Below are positions 10,001 to 24,674 of a stretch of DNA of 64,000 bases, piece after piece. The stretch is from positions 62,001 through 126,000 of the forward strand of contig CALSFV010000041.1 in assembly GCA_943737045.1 (NCBI GenBank), given 5' to 3'. This stretch comes from Parapristionchus giblindavisi (taxonomy: Eukaryota; Nematoda; Chromadorea; Rhabditida; Diplogasteridae). The position numbers were made by a program, and so were the translations under genes. The notes below the pieces were generated by a model. The model was not told the origin of the DNA. It saw only the letters and a list, made by a program, of their open reading frames with translations, and searched no databases. The stretch's first letter is position 1. Each line of letters opens with the position of its first letter.

Positions 10001-12807
10001 AATAATTCTCTTTTTTCAACACTTCTACACTTTTTCCACACTCCTGTTATGATTGTCTTTGCAATTTTTCAACATAGACGTAGCGGCCAAATCACCATAG
10101 TGCACATTATTAAATAACCTATATGTTTTAAAATTTAACATTTAAAATGCATTCAAAACTATACTTGCGCATCTATTAATATTATAACACAATCCGTTTG
10201 AATGTATCATACTTTTACCTATTCTCCCACACAGAATACAGTTGTATCACGTGAAAGATACATAACATGATTTAAGAGGCATGTTCCCTAAGACTCGATC
10301 ATATTCGACCACCCCCGGACACGTGCGCTAGCAATGGGAACTGGGGGTCCATCCTTGGGTGTTAGGAGTGTCACCGGCCCTTATTACACAAAACAGTAGA
10401 AATTTCCTGTTTGTGCCCTCAGGCTATTTAAAAAAATAATTTTTCAAAAAAAACGTTAAAAATCATAATTTTTCAAATTGTTTTGATGAAGTCTAAATAT
10501 CATTTGCGATGCGTCTATGGCGCACAGAGCTTGCTAATTTACTATTAGCATCGAATGTGCGCTGATTCCTAAACCACTTTTTTAACTCAAAATTTTGGGT
10601 TTTTCGGACAAATTATCGCTTGTTCTAGATTGCTGCAAAGATTTCCCACCAGGTATTGTAGCCTAAGCAATTCTGCATTGATTTCACTTAAAACCGGGTT
10701 CTTCCCGTTAGACCATCTTGCCGAAATTTTCGCTCGAATTTCCGTAATCGATGGTTTTCCCGAACAAATGTATTTTCCAAACATATTTTCCAAACGATTG
10801 GTGCGGAATTGTGCTCTACACAAAGTTTCGAGGTGAGACGAGTAATATGACACAAGAAGCCCATCACTTGGATCAATTTGAAAATTTCGATTTTCACGAC
10901 CTGGGGGTCATGGTCCGAAAATTTCAGAATTTCTCAAGTTTGAAATGTTTTCATTTATGTAGCTTGTTGTGAAGTACTAATGATATGAATAATATTCAGT
11001 CAATGCTCAATGGCTGATCTATCCTTTCAACCATTTTTTCGAACATTTTCGTTCTGATTGCGTGCGAAAAATCAGAATTGTGTTTGAATCAGTTTCCAAC
11101 TTGCTTTCTGTAACATTCCGTCATAGTACTTTGTAATGTACATAATCAATATGAAAATCGTTAATTTTCGAAAATTCATATTTTTTTTGCCATGACCCCG
11201 GGGTCATGAAAATCGATTTTTCAAAAGTGAGCCGAATGCCGGGATTCCAGTTCTACTATGTTTACTCATCATGAAACTTCACATTGTCATTGTCATTTGC
11301 TCATTGTCGCAGCATTCGAGTCGAAAAACTGCAATATTTTAGAAATTTGCCGTGATAGTAGGCACTCAAATTGCATTTAATTAATTTTCGAAAATTAACG
11401 ATTTTCATATTGATTATGTACATTACAAAGTACAATGACGGAATGTTACAGAAAGCAAGTTGGAAACTGATTCAAACACAATTCTGATTTTTCGCACGCA
11501 TTTAGAACGAAAATGTTCGAAAAAATGGTTGAAAGGATAGATCAGCCATTGAGCATTGGCTGAATATTATTCACATCATTAGTACTTTACAATAAGCCAC
11601 ATAAATGAAAACATTTCAAACTTGAGAAATTTTGAAATTTTCGACCATGACCCCGGGGTCATGAAAATCGAAATTTTCAAATTGAACCAAGTGATGGGCT
11701 TCTTGTGTCATTTTACTCGTCTCACCTCTAAACTTTGAGTAGACCACTATTCCGCACTAATCGTTTGGAAAATACGTTTGGAAAATACATTTGTTCGGGA
11801 AAACACTCGATCACGGAAATTCGAGCGAAAATTTCGGCAAGATGGTCTAACGGGAAGAACCCGGTTTTAAGTGAAATCAATGCAGAATTGCTTAGGCTAC
11901 AATACCTGGTGGGAAATCTTTGCAGCAATCTAGAACAAGCGATAATTTGTCCGAAAAAACCAAAATTTTGAGTAAAAAAAGTGGTTTAGGAATCAACGCA
12001 CATTCGATACTAATAGTGAATTAGCAAGCTCTGTGCACCCTAGACGCATCGCAAATGATATTTAGACTTCATCTCAACAATTTGAAAAATTATGATTTTT
12101 TAACGTTTTTTTAAAATTAAATTATTTTTTTAATAGCCTGAGGGCACAAACAGGAAATTTCTGCTGTTTTGTGTAATAAGGGCCGGTGACACTCCTAACA
12201 CCCAAGTATGGTCCCCCAGTTCCTATTGCTAGCGCACGTGTCCGGGGGGTGGTCGAGTCTTAACGGCCATCTCTCTTAATATAATTAGAATGATAAATAA
12301 TGAACGCATAGTCATACCAGAATTCTTGAGACACTCGAATCGTACCGATGATCGAGAAAATCGAAAGAGCTGCGTTCCAAAGAATCAATAGACCTCTCAG
12401 TTCCAATGGTTTCTTATCTTCCATCCATCTATAATGAACACCTTGCATTATAAGACGAAACTCACATCGTCTGCTCAAATCGTGTGAATAGTTTCAATAT
12501 TTCTTTTTAGCAGTTAAAGCAATGAACGACAATGGTTTAGCTCGTAAGTGAAAGTGGATTAGCTCACTTTTTCATTACGTGCACGGCTACTACATATGAA
12601 ATAGCCATCCAAATAGTGTAGGTCCAATAATCTCTCATTATTTCGTAGATCTGAATAATATAGCTTATTTTTCAAGCTCATGCCAAGAAAAATCTGGAAA
12701 CTTACTTCCTTTGTGCTCCAAATCTTCTCGAAGTCGAACATTCTATCATACTTGTATGGAATATAATGAACATCTCTTCCATCACGTTGATATACAGCAG
12801 ACGACAT
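7072..12807 (-). CDS. ELO-family very-long-chain fatty acid elongase
   Basis: Membrane condensing enzyme of fatty-acid elongation in the ER, joining malonyl-CoA to an acyl-CoA. Eight exons fit in phase: 12807-12706, 12650-12568, 12428-12318, 9675-9576, 7953-7848, 7628-7539, 7445-7330 and 7191-7072, giving 275 aa, the usual ELO length. The signature histidine box HWYHH is at residues 153-157, preceded by [16 protein letters not shown] and followed by [13 protein letters not shown] and the Q-rich [11 protein letters not shown] segment, all in ELO order. The N-terminal [12 protein letters not shown] matches the family's cytosolic loop. The tail KKDKVK is a plausible ER-retrieval dilysine end. 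The start follows an acceptor (TTTCAG plus three bases), as in trans-spliced genes. Introns 3 and 4 (2.6 and 1.6 kb) are swollen by foldback elements; the other introns are short. Substrate chain length cannot be told from sequence. Confidence 0.93.
8017..9453. mobile_element. intact foldback element with Tc1/mariner-like ends
   Basis: A 1437-bp near-perfect palindrome. It begins CAGTGTAGCCTAAAAGTCAT and ends with the reverse complement, flanked by TA on both sides (8015-8016, 9454-9455), the target duplication of the Tc1/mariner superfamily, whose termini often start CAGTG. Each arm is about 700 bp with a short centre near 8750. It encodes no transposase; paired frames on opposite strands are mirror images. 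It lies inside intron 4 of the elongase gene. Confidence 0.93.
9454..10288. other. elongase intron remainder
   Basis: Apart from exon 4 of the elongase (9576-9675) this stretch has only AT-rich intronic sequence. I find no other exon or repeat boundary in it. Confidence 0.6.
10289..12262. mobile_element. 1.97-kb foldback element, TAAGACTCGA ends
   Basis: The left end TAAGACTCGATCATATTCGA with ACCACCCCCGGACACGTGCG is mirrored at the right by CGCACGTGTCCGGGGGGTGG and TCGAGTCTTA. Internal blocks (for example GGGAAATCTTTGCAGCAATC at about 11910 against its reverse near 10640) pair along nearly the whole length, with the centre near 11290. Arms are about 95% alike by eye. No transposase frame. 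It lies in elongase intron 3, its right end 55 bp from the exon-3 donor. The superfamily is not identified. Confidence 0.9.
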
Positions 12808-13275
12808 CTTCTGAAACATTTTTTATGAAAAAAACCGCGATCTCCCCAACACACATTATTAAGCAGTGGCGACTAACGAATACAAGGTCAAAAGATCGAT
12901 CAGAACAAATAGAGAATATGTTAGAGTAAACAGAAAAGGGTAAGAGAGAAAATCTCAGAATCATTCGACAGATCGGAACATTCGACTGATACGGAATGAG
13001 TAAATATGTATGTATAGTCAATGTCGTTGCGATGTCTAGATCGTAGATTGATAAGAAATGGTACGATTTCTGCCTGCAAACATCATTAATCGAAGGAGGA
13101 AAAATCGAGTGATCGAGCGATTCTTGGTCGATGCTTATCTCTTATCTCGAAGGAGCAGTTCTAAAGGCGAAAAACATTGTCATACTGTATCGGCAAAAAG
13201 TATTGGTGATTCTTTTTTTTCAAAATGGCATAATTTCATTCATTTTAAAACTAAAGAACCCAGTTTGATTTAGCT
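12808..13275. other. gene-free stretch upstream of the elongase
   Basis: Presumed 5' region of the elongase. The acceptor-like TTTCAG sits just upstream of its start codon. Nothing else recognisable apart from text near 13200-13260 that resembles the loop of the next foldback (CAAAATGGCATAATTTCATT against CAAAACGGCACAACTTCCTT). Confidence 0.5.
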
Positions 13276-14189
13276 AAAATATCCTCTACTACTCTTCAAA
13301 ACGTCTCATAGATTACTCAAAACAGGTCGCATTGACCTCGAACTGCTACAAACTGTAGTATAGCGAGGTCACAACTACGATTTACATCAATCAATGGCAT
13401 CTTCAATGAACGGTCACTTATTTCCATTTGCTTTGGAAGAACGAACAATAGCGTAGATACATCGTAGCCACTTATCAGTGAATAATGACGATAATTTGAT
13501 GCCCGTTACAATTGATATGATTGACTCTATCGGCTTAATAGAGTTTCGACCAGAGGTATTGGAGTTTTTTTTCCAAAACGGCACAACTTCCTTCATTATA
13601 ATGCTACAGATCCAGAATTCTGGAGAAAATTTATCTAGAAGATATGTCTAATGTGGTAAACCAATCCCTCGAAGCATCATACATAATGTCCTAGTATAGT
13701 ACAGCTTAAAGAAGGGGAATCAGAATTATCAGAATCATGAAGTTCCTGGGACCAACGATGTGGCATTCTGTTCCCAAATAGATTAGAGAGGCAGGAAGCG
13801 TAGCCCGTGTATCTCATTGCCAATAGTTAGTATAATAGTCAGCGCTTGTTAGTTTGATTTCCGTTTTTAATTAGAATATTCGCGCGATTTTTTAAGTTCT
13901 GAGGAAAAACACGAATGCCTTTGGTCGATACTCTATTAAACCGATAGAGACAATCATATCAATAGTGACAAGGCATCAAAATATCGTAATCATTCGTTGA
14001 TATGAAGCTACGATGTAGCTACGTTATTATTCGTTGTCCCAAGGCACATGGAAATACAATTGAGCGTTCATTGACGATGCTTACCTATGATTGATGGAAA
14101 TCGAAGTTGTGACCTCGCTATGCCACAGTTTGTAGGTCAATTCGACAGTGGTCTATAAGATTTTGCAGAGTGGTAGAGGCTATTTTTTT
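13276..14189. mobile_element. 0.9-kb foldback element
   Basis: The left arm contains AGCGAGGTCACAACTACGAT at about 13363 and the right arm its reverse at about 14100. The inner blocks TTGATATGATTGACTCTATC (13511) and GATAGAGACAATCATATCAA (13941) also pair. Outer ends read CCTCTACTACTCT and AGAGTGGTAGAGG. Arms are moderately diverged. No coding capacity. Confidence 0.85.
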
Positions 14190-14513
14190 CTAAAAAAATC
14201 ACTTGAATAAAATTGAAAAATAGACGTTAATTTCTAATAGCTCTCCATGAAAAGTCCGATCGGTCTGACTACTCTTCTCATAAGGGAAGGGTACTTGGTC
14301 GTGTGCGTGAAAATCTAACAAAATTTATATGATTGGAAAGAGGACAAAATTCTAAGACTTTTTGGTCTTTTCGTTATGACGCCTCGGACTTCCTAAGAAC
14401 CGAAAATCGATTTTGAAAAAAGTGCAATTCCATTGCTGAAATTCGATGGGTCCAATGACAGAGATCTATTAGATACCTCATCTGGCCCTTGCACTACCTT
14501 CCCAATCAACACG

Positions 14514-14577
14514 TGGCGTAGTGGGTAAGAGGCTCGTCTATACATTTTCGTTTGTTCGGATTCAATGGTTCGATTCC
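14514..14577 (+). promoter_or_regulatory. tRNA-like internal Pol III promoter (A and B boxes)
   Basis: TGGCGTAGTGGG at 14514-14525 matches the A-box consensus TRGCNNAGYNGG at every position, and GGTTCGATTCC at 14567-14577 matches the B box GGTTCGANTCC. The 41-bp gap is normal for a tRNA. The flanks do not form a convincing acceptor stem, so this looks like a tRNA-derived relic or SINE head rather than a functional tRNA. A decayed mirror copy lies in the other arm at about 15175-15245, with TTGC in place of TGGC in its A box. Confidence 0.65.
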
Positions 14578-14811
14578 TTTGACTGCAACTTATTTTTGCT
14601 CATTTTATTTTTTATCAAACTGTTTTCATCGATCGTTTGTGTGGACCAATATGTATCTACAACCTCTTCAAAACGGATGTGGAGAGCCCGTCTCGGCAAG
14701 TTTAAGGTCAGTTTGTTATTCCAAATGGATGATCTCTTGCCAGTTTATAGCCAATTAGTATCTTCTTACGTCGCTTCAAACTTCGGAACTCGTCCGACAA
14801 ATTGACTACCG

Positions 14812-15046
14812 TATCTAAGCTCGCGACAAGCTGCTCAAGTTTGCGCTGCAAGTGCATTGGTGCCTGGGCAGCGACGCCTTCAAGCCATATATCGCTTACG
14901 GTTTCTTAAAGGGAGGCTTCATTGACACCCGCCTGCCTCCCTGGAACGGCTTTTTCACCCATGAGCGGCATGTTCGGCCAAGGAATCTCCACCCCTTGCC
15001 TCTGTGGCGAGCCAGGCTGTACCATCTGTCCGCGCTGCAGAGTTAG
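14812..15046 (+). pseudogene. coding-like fragment in foldback loop
   Basis: After an in-frame stop an open frame runs about 75 codons, with composition unlike the AT-rich flanks (for example KFALQVHWCLGSDAFKPYIA, then GGFIDTRLPPWNGF). It reads as captured host exon sequence rather than element sequence, but I do not recognise a family and there is no start codon or splice partner. It could be chance in GC-richer DNA. Confidence 0.3.
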
Positions 15047-16032
15047 CTTCTGCTTTTCATCTTTCTGGCCCAATATGCAACGTTGTTAAGTATTGGCTCG
15101 TACATTTATTGTTAAATTGTTAATAAAAAAGAGTTTGATCAAAAATAAAATGAGCAAAAAATGTTGCAGTCAAAGGAATCGAACCATTGAATCCGAACAA
15201 ACGAAAATTTATAGACGAGCCTCTTACCTACTGCGCAACGTGTTGCTTGCGAAAAGAATACAAGGGCGACATGAGGTATCTAATAGTTATCTCTGCCATT
15301 GGACCCTTGAAATTTCACCCATGGAATTGCTCTTTTTCAAAATCGATTTTCGGTCCTTAGGAAGTCCGAGGCGTCAAAACGAAGAGACCAAAAAGTGTTA
15401 GAATTTTGTCCTCTTTCCAATTATATACATTTTGTTAGATTTTCACGCACACGACCAAGTACCCTTCCCTTATCAAGGATTCCAGTGATCTCAGTGCTGT
15501 TGAGACATCGATATATTTATTTGTCGAATTACATAAATATCAAACACAAGAGGAAGAGAAGGAAAGTAGAAGAAATGACGCTGGGACTATCGCTCTCTTT
15601 GAGACGTTCAAAGATCAACAATAATCACTGCACGGGGCTGGTATTTTTTGAAAATAGGTAATTAATTTATTTTTTGAATTTATTTTTGAAAAATACTGTA
15701 CTGTGTTTAAATAGATAATTTGTAGTGTTAAAACATTTTTATAATAACAGCGATATGAGGCCGTTTGCGTAAGACTCGACTAAGCACCGGCACAGTCAAA
15801 CAATCAAAATTTGGGAATCGGGGTTCTCAAGAGTGCTGATGACGATGGTTATGCTCATTTAGCACCAAGATCCACCGTTGAATCCAGACTACGTCGCGTT
15901 GAAATCTCGCTTTTAGTAGTTTCTCGTCACCCGATCGTGCTAAAATTTGTGGATTATGCCCCCAAAGGCAAAATTTGATGACGAGCATGCCTTTCCAATT
16001 CATTTTTTTAATGAAAAAGTTTCATAAATTTT

Positions 16033-16479
16033 CAAAAATGGAATTTCTCTCAAAGTCAAAATTAATTTTCGCGAGATTCATAGATCGGACCGTAATCTTT
16101 TCAGGATCCCATAGAAACACTTGCAGCCAATTTGCGCTCCGTATTATCGAGAAAATCAACTTTTAGTATAGTCATTGTGCCGTTGAAGAGGAGGCAAGAG
16201 GCGAGAGAGTGTGGTGGGGTGAGAGAGCAGAGAGGCAGGTGAGACGACCGGCATGGGAAGGAAGGGAACGGACGGGATGCCCTTCCCTTCTACCTTCTCT
16301 ACTCTCTCGCCTCTTGCCTCCTCTTCAACGGCAAAATGACTAAACTAAAAGTTGTTTTTCTCGAAAATACGGAGTGCAAATTGCCTGAAATGTTTTCAAT
16401 CGGATCCTGAAAAGATTACGGTCCGATCTATGTATCTCGCGAAAATTACTTTTGACTTTGAGAGAAATTTCATTTTTGA
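16033..16479. mobile_element. foldback element with purine-rich centre
   Basis: CAAAAATGGAATTTCTCTCA at 16034 mirrors TGAGAGAAATTTCATTTTTG at 16460-16479. The middle pairs GTTGAAGAGGAGGCAAGAGG (16173) with CCTCTTGCCTCCTCTTCAAC (16311). The left flank begins with GTAAGACTCGACTAAGC at 15770, resembling the TAAGACTCGA end of the 10.3-kb element, and has no mirror on the right, so the right end may be truncated. Confidence 0.8.
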
Positions 16480-18002
16480 CCAAATAAACAAGTGTATTTT
16501 ATACGGTCAATAGCAACAGTCAACTACGAAGTAAACTTATTTCTGAAGCGTGAAAATTATGATGAAATAACGAAAAATCCTAATCCATAGAACTTGCAAC
16601 ATGCAATTCACATTCCTGAGATACTTGTTGCACTTACATATCTGACCGATCCAAAAATTAAGAATATGAATAAATTTATCGTCAATCATGTAATAATAGA
16701 TGAAACGAAGAAAAATAAGCTCAGTAATATGTATTTTTTACATTTAATATTTCTGATTTTGAAGTTTTTAAAATGATCAAAAAATTGAAAAATTGAAAAA
16801 AAAAGAAAATCAAAAAATCCCAGTGTGCAAACTGTATCATCTTAATTTTTTTAAAGATTTTTGGTGAAAGTATCATACTTCAGAAAGACGCTTACGTTCA
16901 GATTCTCCTTCTATGCGTAAGTCTAACGTATCGTGCGGACATGCATAATCGTTAGAAGTATGGTGATAAAATATCCTTATCGGAAATCTGAACATCCTCG
17001 ATCACGTCTAATCACTGACGGAGGTCCCTATGTTCCATAGCAAGGTGATCAATCAAAACAACATCGCTTTCGTCATGGCATTTTCTACATTGGCGTGTAG
17101 GTTTTTTGTCGCGATTCCGTTATTCCACCGTATAACAGACAAAACAATTTTAATTTAAATTAAGCGGCATACTAAAAAATGAACAATAGATTTTTTAAAA
17201 GTTCATGAGATATGCATAAAGTAAGAAAGTTCTTATTGAGTTATTATAATATTTATGCGTTTTCTAGAGAACAGGGTACAGAAACGAACGAATAAAATGT
17301 GTGAATGAGACAAGAAGGTAGGAACGATGAAAGTGTTCTTGGTGAACAAAGAAATCTAGAAGTCATCTAACATTATAAAACTGAAATCGTTCCGAAATAT
17401 AATAACTTGAACCGGTAAAGAGAGAATAACCAGTGATTTCCTACAATCAAATATTGATCGATCTAAGTGCATAAGATAGATCAAATCAATTGTTTCATAC
17501 TCATTTCCTTTATTAACACTCCCAGTTCTATGCATAAAGTAACGTATCCTTCTCAATTCTTAGTAGTGGTTAAATGTTCTCTTTGCCCTTTGAGCTATGA
17601 ATATTTTGTGTATTATGTGTATTTAACTATAAATTGATTCTCGATTATCATTTGACCGATCACTTTTCAAAATATCGACTCGACTTAAAGATATGATAAC
17701 ACTATTAGTATGCAAATCCACAGTGCGAAGGAGTGACAGGTGAATGGTCAATGATATATGGATGAAATAAAGTATGAATCGATATTTATAGAGATATTCT
17801 TTCCATGGAGTGGAATGATTATGAAGTACTTCTTTCCACATTTATTTATTTTAAAGTTTTTAATTATTCGCTTCTTTTTTTAGTAATTGTCTTGCGCTGC
17901 TCTCTTTTTCATTTCGTGTAAAATATAGATTATTAGCATATTTAACTGTATTTTTCTTTAGATTTTTATAGGTCTTATTGTGCAAAATATTGGACTTTTA
18001 GA
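16480..18002. other. gene-free stretch upstream of the transporter
   Basis: Short frames on both strands show no domain, no splice continuity and no repeat structure that I can see. It presumably contains the promoter of the gene starting at 18003. Confidence 0.5.
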
Positions 18003-21583
<3,581 letters not shown>

Positions 21584-22005
21584 AGAAGCTTTTCAACTTA
21601 ATTTATTTTCTTTCATGCTCACGGAAACATTTTATTTATGTTAGAAGAAAAAATCAGCAAACAATGTGCAGAAACTGATAAAATAAATTATGGTAAAAAA
21701 AGTAACAGCCAAAAAGAATATTTGAATCATAAATAAAATTTTTTTAAATCGAAAATAAACATTACTGGTGTTCGTAATATGCCCTCAAATTCTTTTTTTA
21801 TTACTTCGGCCCAAAAAATCCATAACTATGACGACTTGACATGAAATCGATTTCGATGTGTGGTGACAGAATCAAGGAAACCTTATTCTTAGTGGTGTCA
21901 TATGATTTAATAAAAGAAAAGGGATTTAAGGAATTAAACTGAGTTTTCGAAGAGTAAGCTCGATGATGGAATAGAATATCAATTCATGCACATCATCATT
22001 GAATA

Positions 22006-23366
22006 TCAATTATCATTAGTAATACTTTGAACGGACATTGATATCTTAGCTCTATAGAAGACAGTACGTCTTATGGTATGAGCGAAGATAATCAGACACC
22101 TGTGTTTATTATATATTATTAAAGAATTCATTGTCATTCTAGCCTTGCATTCTAGTTGTGTCAAAATGTTTAAAATGCCCATAATCTTACCAAAATGGAG
22201 CCATTGAAGCAATTCCTAGGAAGAGATATTGAGAGAATGATGACCAAATGAATCCCGTACCGTTAGCAATCATCTTAAATTTAAATGATATGACGGCAAT
22301 CCAATATGACAGGAAATTCTCACATTATTTACTTTAAACAAAGTATAGAATAAGTATGATACAACACTTGTGATAATTAATCCTTGTTCCGATGAACTTT
22401 TCCTTTTCTTCGATAGAGATTTCATAATTTCTCTCTTCTTTATTATCAAGGATACAGCCAGAATGATATTCACAATCAGAGTCAATGTACTTACACTAAT
22501 CTTTAAAACATCTTCAACTGTTTTAGCTACCTGTGATAATTCATTTTAATTATTCAAATATTAACACAAATCAATATGCTTCAAACGACGAGTATAACCC
22601 TGCATTCTTTTAGAATGTTTTAATATATTTTCTTATTATTTCGATGTTTTTGAACAACGTTTAATTAACGAAAAACAGAAATTTGCAACATGCGAAGCGA
22701 TATGTCTATGCAATATTTAGTTGTATCGTGTCACTCACCTTATTTGTTCTATTTGTGAAAGGTAGATAGGCTGAATCATTTCCGACATCAAAATCGATAT
22801 ATGTGAAGTCGTTAGTGGTAAGATCAAAGATGTTAGGAGTACAAGAAATAAAAGAAATGATCATAGAGAAAATGAAAAATACGATGGATCTCTGAAAAGG
22901 AAGATATGAAGTTGCTTTTAATTAATCTGATGAAAATGATTTCTGAATGAATTACACTGTATTTTTGTAGTTGAAGAGTGAAATCGCATAGTCTATTAAC
23001 TGCCAAGCAAAGACTGGAATGCAAAGCAAAAGAACCGGCAATCACGGAAGAAAATGACATTGTCCACTCTAATTTATTATTAACTAGGAATAAATAGAAT
23101 GGCTTCATAAAGACAAAAGATGTTAGCTGATATCCGAATAAAAATGTCACAACATTCATTAACTGCTGCAAGTTTATCAACTTATTTTGTCCTGTATGTA
23201 ACTGATTTACAGCATATCCATTTACAACCACTAATTTGATTGTCCAATTATCCTTGAAGCGTATATGTGTCAACATAATTCCATAAGAGAAAGTTGCAAT
23301 AGGTAATGTGACAATGACGGCTAATGTGATTAAATATGTGGTTGTCAAATCGTATATTGTTAACAT
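22006..23366 (-). CDS. 7TM chemoreceptor-type GPCR, family not assigned
   Basis: Six exons join in phase: 23366-23226, 23165-22956, 22891-22739, 22530-22333, 22273-22191 and 22099-22006, giving 292 aa, the usual length for nematode serpentine receptors. The order of hydrophobic blocks fits seven membrane segments: TYLITLAVIVTLPIATF; FLFGYQLTSFVFM; SFALHSSLCLAVNRLCDF, where NR replaces the DRY arginine as in srv/srx-type receptors; RSIVFFIFSMIISFISC; then an extracellular loop with NDS and NRT glycosylation sites; LTLIVNIILAVSLII followed by a basic third loop KKREIMKSLSKKRK; and two final segments ending SMAPFW. The tail has TIRRTVF, typical of these receptors. The start ATG lies 12 bases after a TTTTTTTCAG acceptor. 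Ligand unknown; a sensory-neuron role is inferred from family only. Confidence 0.85.
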
Positions 23367-24674
23367 TTCCTTTTCTGTCTGAAAAAAATGAATTAATCTT
23401 AATGACACCTTTGTCTATGACTTTGTTTAATTCATCTTCGTCAAACTGAACGAATGTCCGCTAATTGACATTATATTTTAACAAGATGGTTAACAAGAAG
23501 AAAGAAACGTACGAGTCCCATAGCAAGTAGTTTTAATGATTTGTTGAATTGACTTCGATAAAGAACGTTACAATATTAATTAAGCCGATTCTGAAGAACT
23601 ATATTTTTGTACGATAGATAACAGTTGAAATATAGAATAGATTAAAGTGACATGAACACATTGAGCAGAAATTTACGCATTCATTCCTTTAACAAAATTC
23701 TTGTCATGAATATATCGAATTTCTAAGCTTCACTACCCAGACAAAATCAAGAATTTTTAGATTGTTTGAAGGAATGAAGTGGATGAGTGTCATGACATCT
23801 TCAGATTGAGACTCTTATCAAATACTTCCTTTTTATCCTCTTCAGATTTCGTTAATGAGACGATGATATATTTAACTCAAAAGTAGACGTACGATCGAAG
23901 TTGAAGAAGCTCCGGTTCATCTATAGTTTGAACTCTATTTACAATAGTATTGTCCTACCATTCTGTGTTCTTTTGCGGGAAAGCTTTCGCTGTGATCAAG
24001 AAAATTCTATGTGTACAACACACTACATGAATTACCAGCACATATACAACTGAAAAGAGTTTAAACAGGGAATACGAAGATTTCCTTGAGTTTATTCTAG
24101 ACAGTAGTGTTATCACAGTGTTCTATTCAGTTCTCCCTAATCGTCTAGTCGTGAATACCGCGAAATTGCTTCCCCACCGAATTGTTTTCGAAAAGTATTG
24201 CTTTTTTACATATCGACAGTGGGGAAATGGAACACAAAATTCAACACAATCTTTCTTCTTCTTTCATCTCACGTTTCATTATTTATTCATGAATACGTAT
24301 AAATATTATCACTATTATTATTATTATTATTATTATTATTCCAAGGGCTTTTCCTTCGATCACGACCGGTAGACTCGACACCTAGAGTTGAATCTGTTAA
24401 GGCAATTATATAATTAATTTAAAAAGCCAGTCAATAAAAATAACGGTCAGAGGTATGCTTTGAACTTTTGAGGCATCCATTGATCTCTAGTGGGATAAAA
24501 GTGTACTCCAAAACAGACTGTACAACACGCGGGCTGCGTTGAAGGTCTCTCGAATCTAGATAGTATCAAACAGAATATCAAATCTTTGTGTTCTTCTTGA
24601 ATGCATCCAAAATCTTTTCGTACTCATTTACTGCGTATACAGTACATAATGTGTATTCATATCCAATGAACAAG
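23367..24674. other. gene-free stretch
   Basis: Upstream region of the receptor on the minus strand, then AT-rich sequence with a TTA triplet run (24307-24341). I found no exon with a credible partner. Confidence 0.5.
24307..24341. repeat. TTA trinucleotide microsatellite
   Basis: About ten ATT/TTA triplets producing a poly-Tyr frame on the plus strand. Confidence 0.9.

Larger units (their letters stand above)
14281..15475. mobile_element. foldback element with tRNA-like promoter and GC-richer loop
   Basis: Arms of about 340 bp (ATAAGGGAAGGGTACTTGG at 14281 against its mirror ending at 15475) enclose a loop of about 500 bp. Each arm contains a tRNA-like segment next to the loop; the left copy has perfect A and B boxes. 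The loop (about 14650-15060) is richer in GC than its surroundings and carries an open frame with protein-like composition (14812-15046). No transposase. Confidence 0.85.

Noticed and set aside
10587..11971. Paired frames of 66-88 codons at 10.6-10.9 and 11.7-12.0 kb
   Set aside because: The same sequence in the two arms of a foldback element.
13414..13596. 60-codon minus frame in the 13.3-14.2 kb palindrome
   Set aside because: Lies in a foldback arm with a diverged mirror; no coding evidence.
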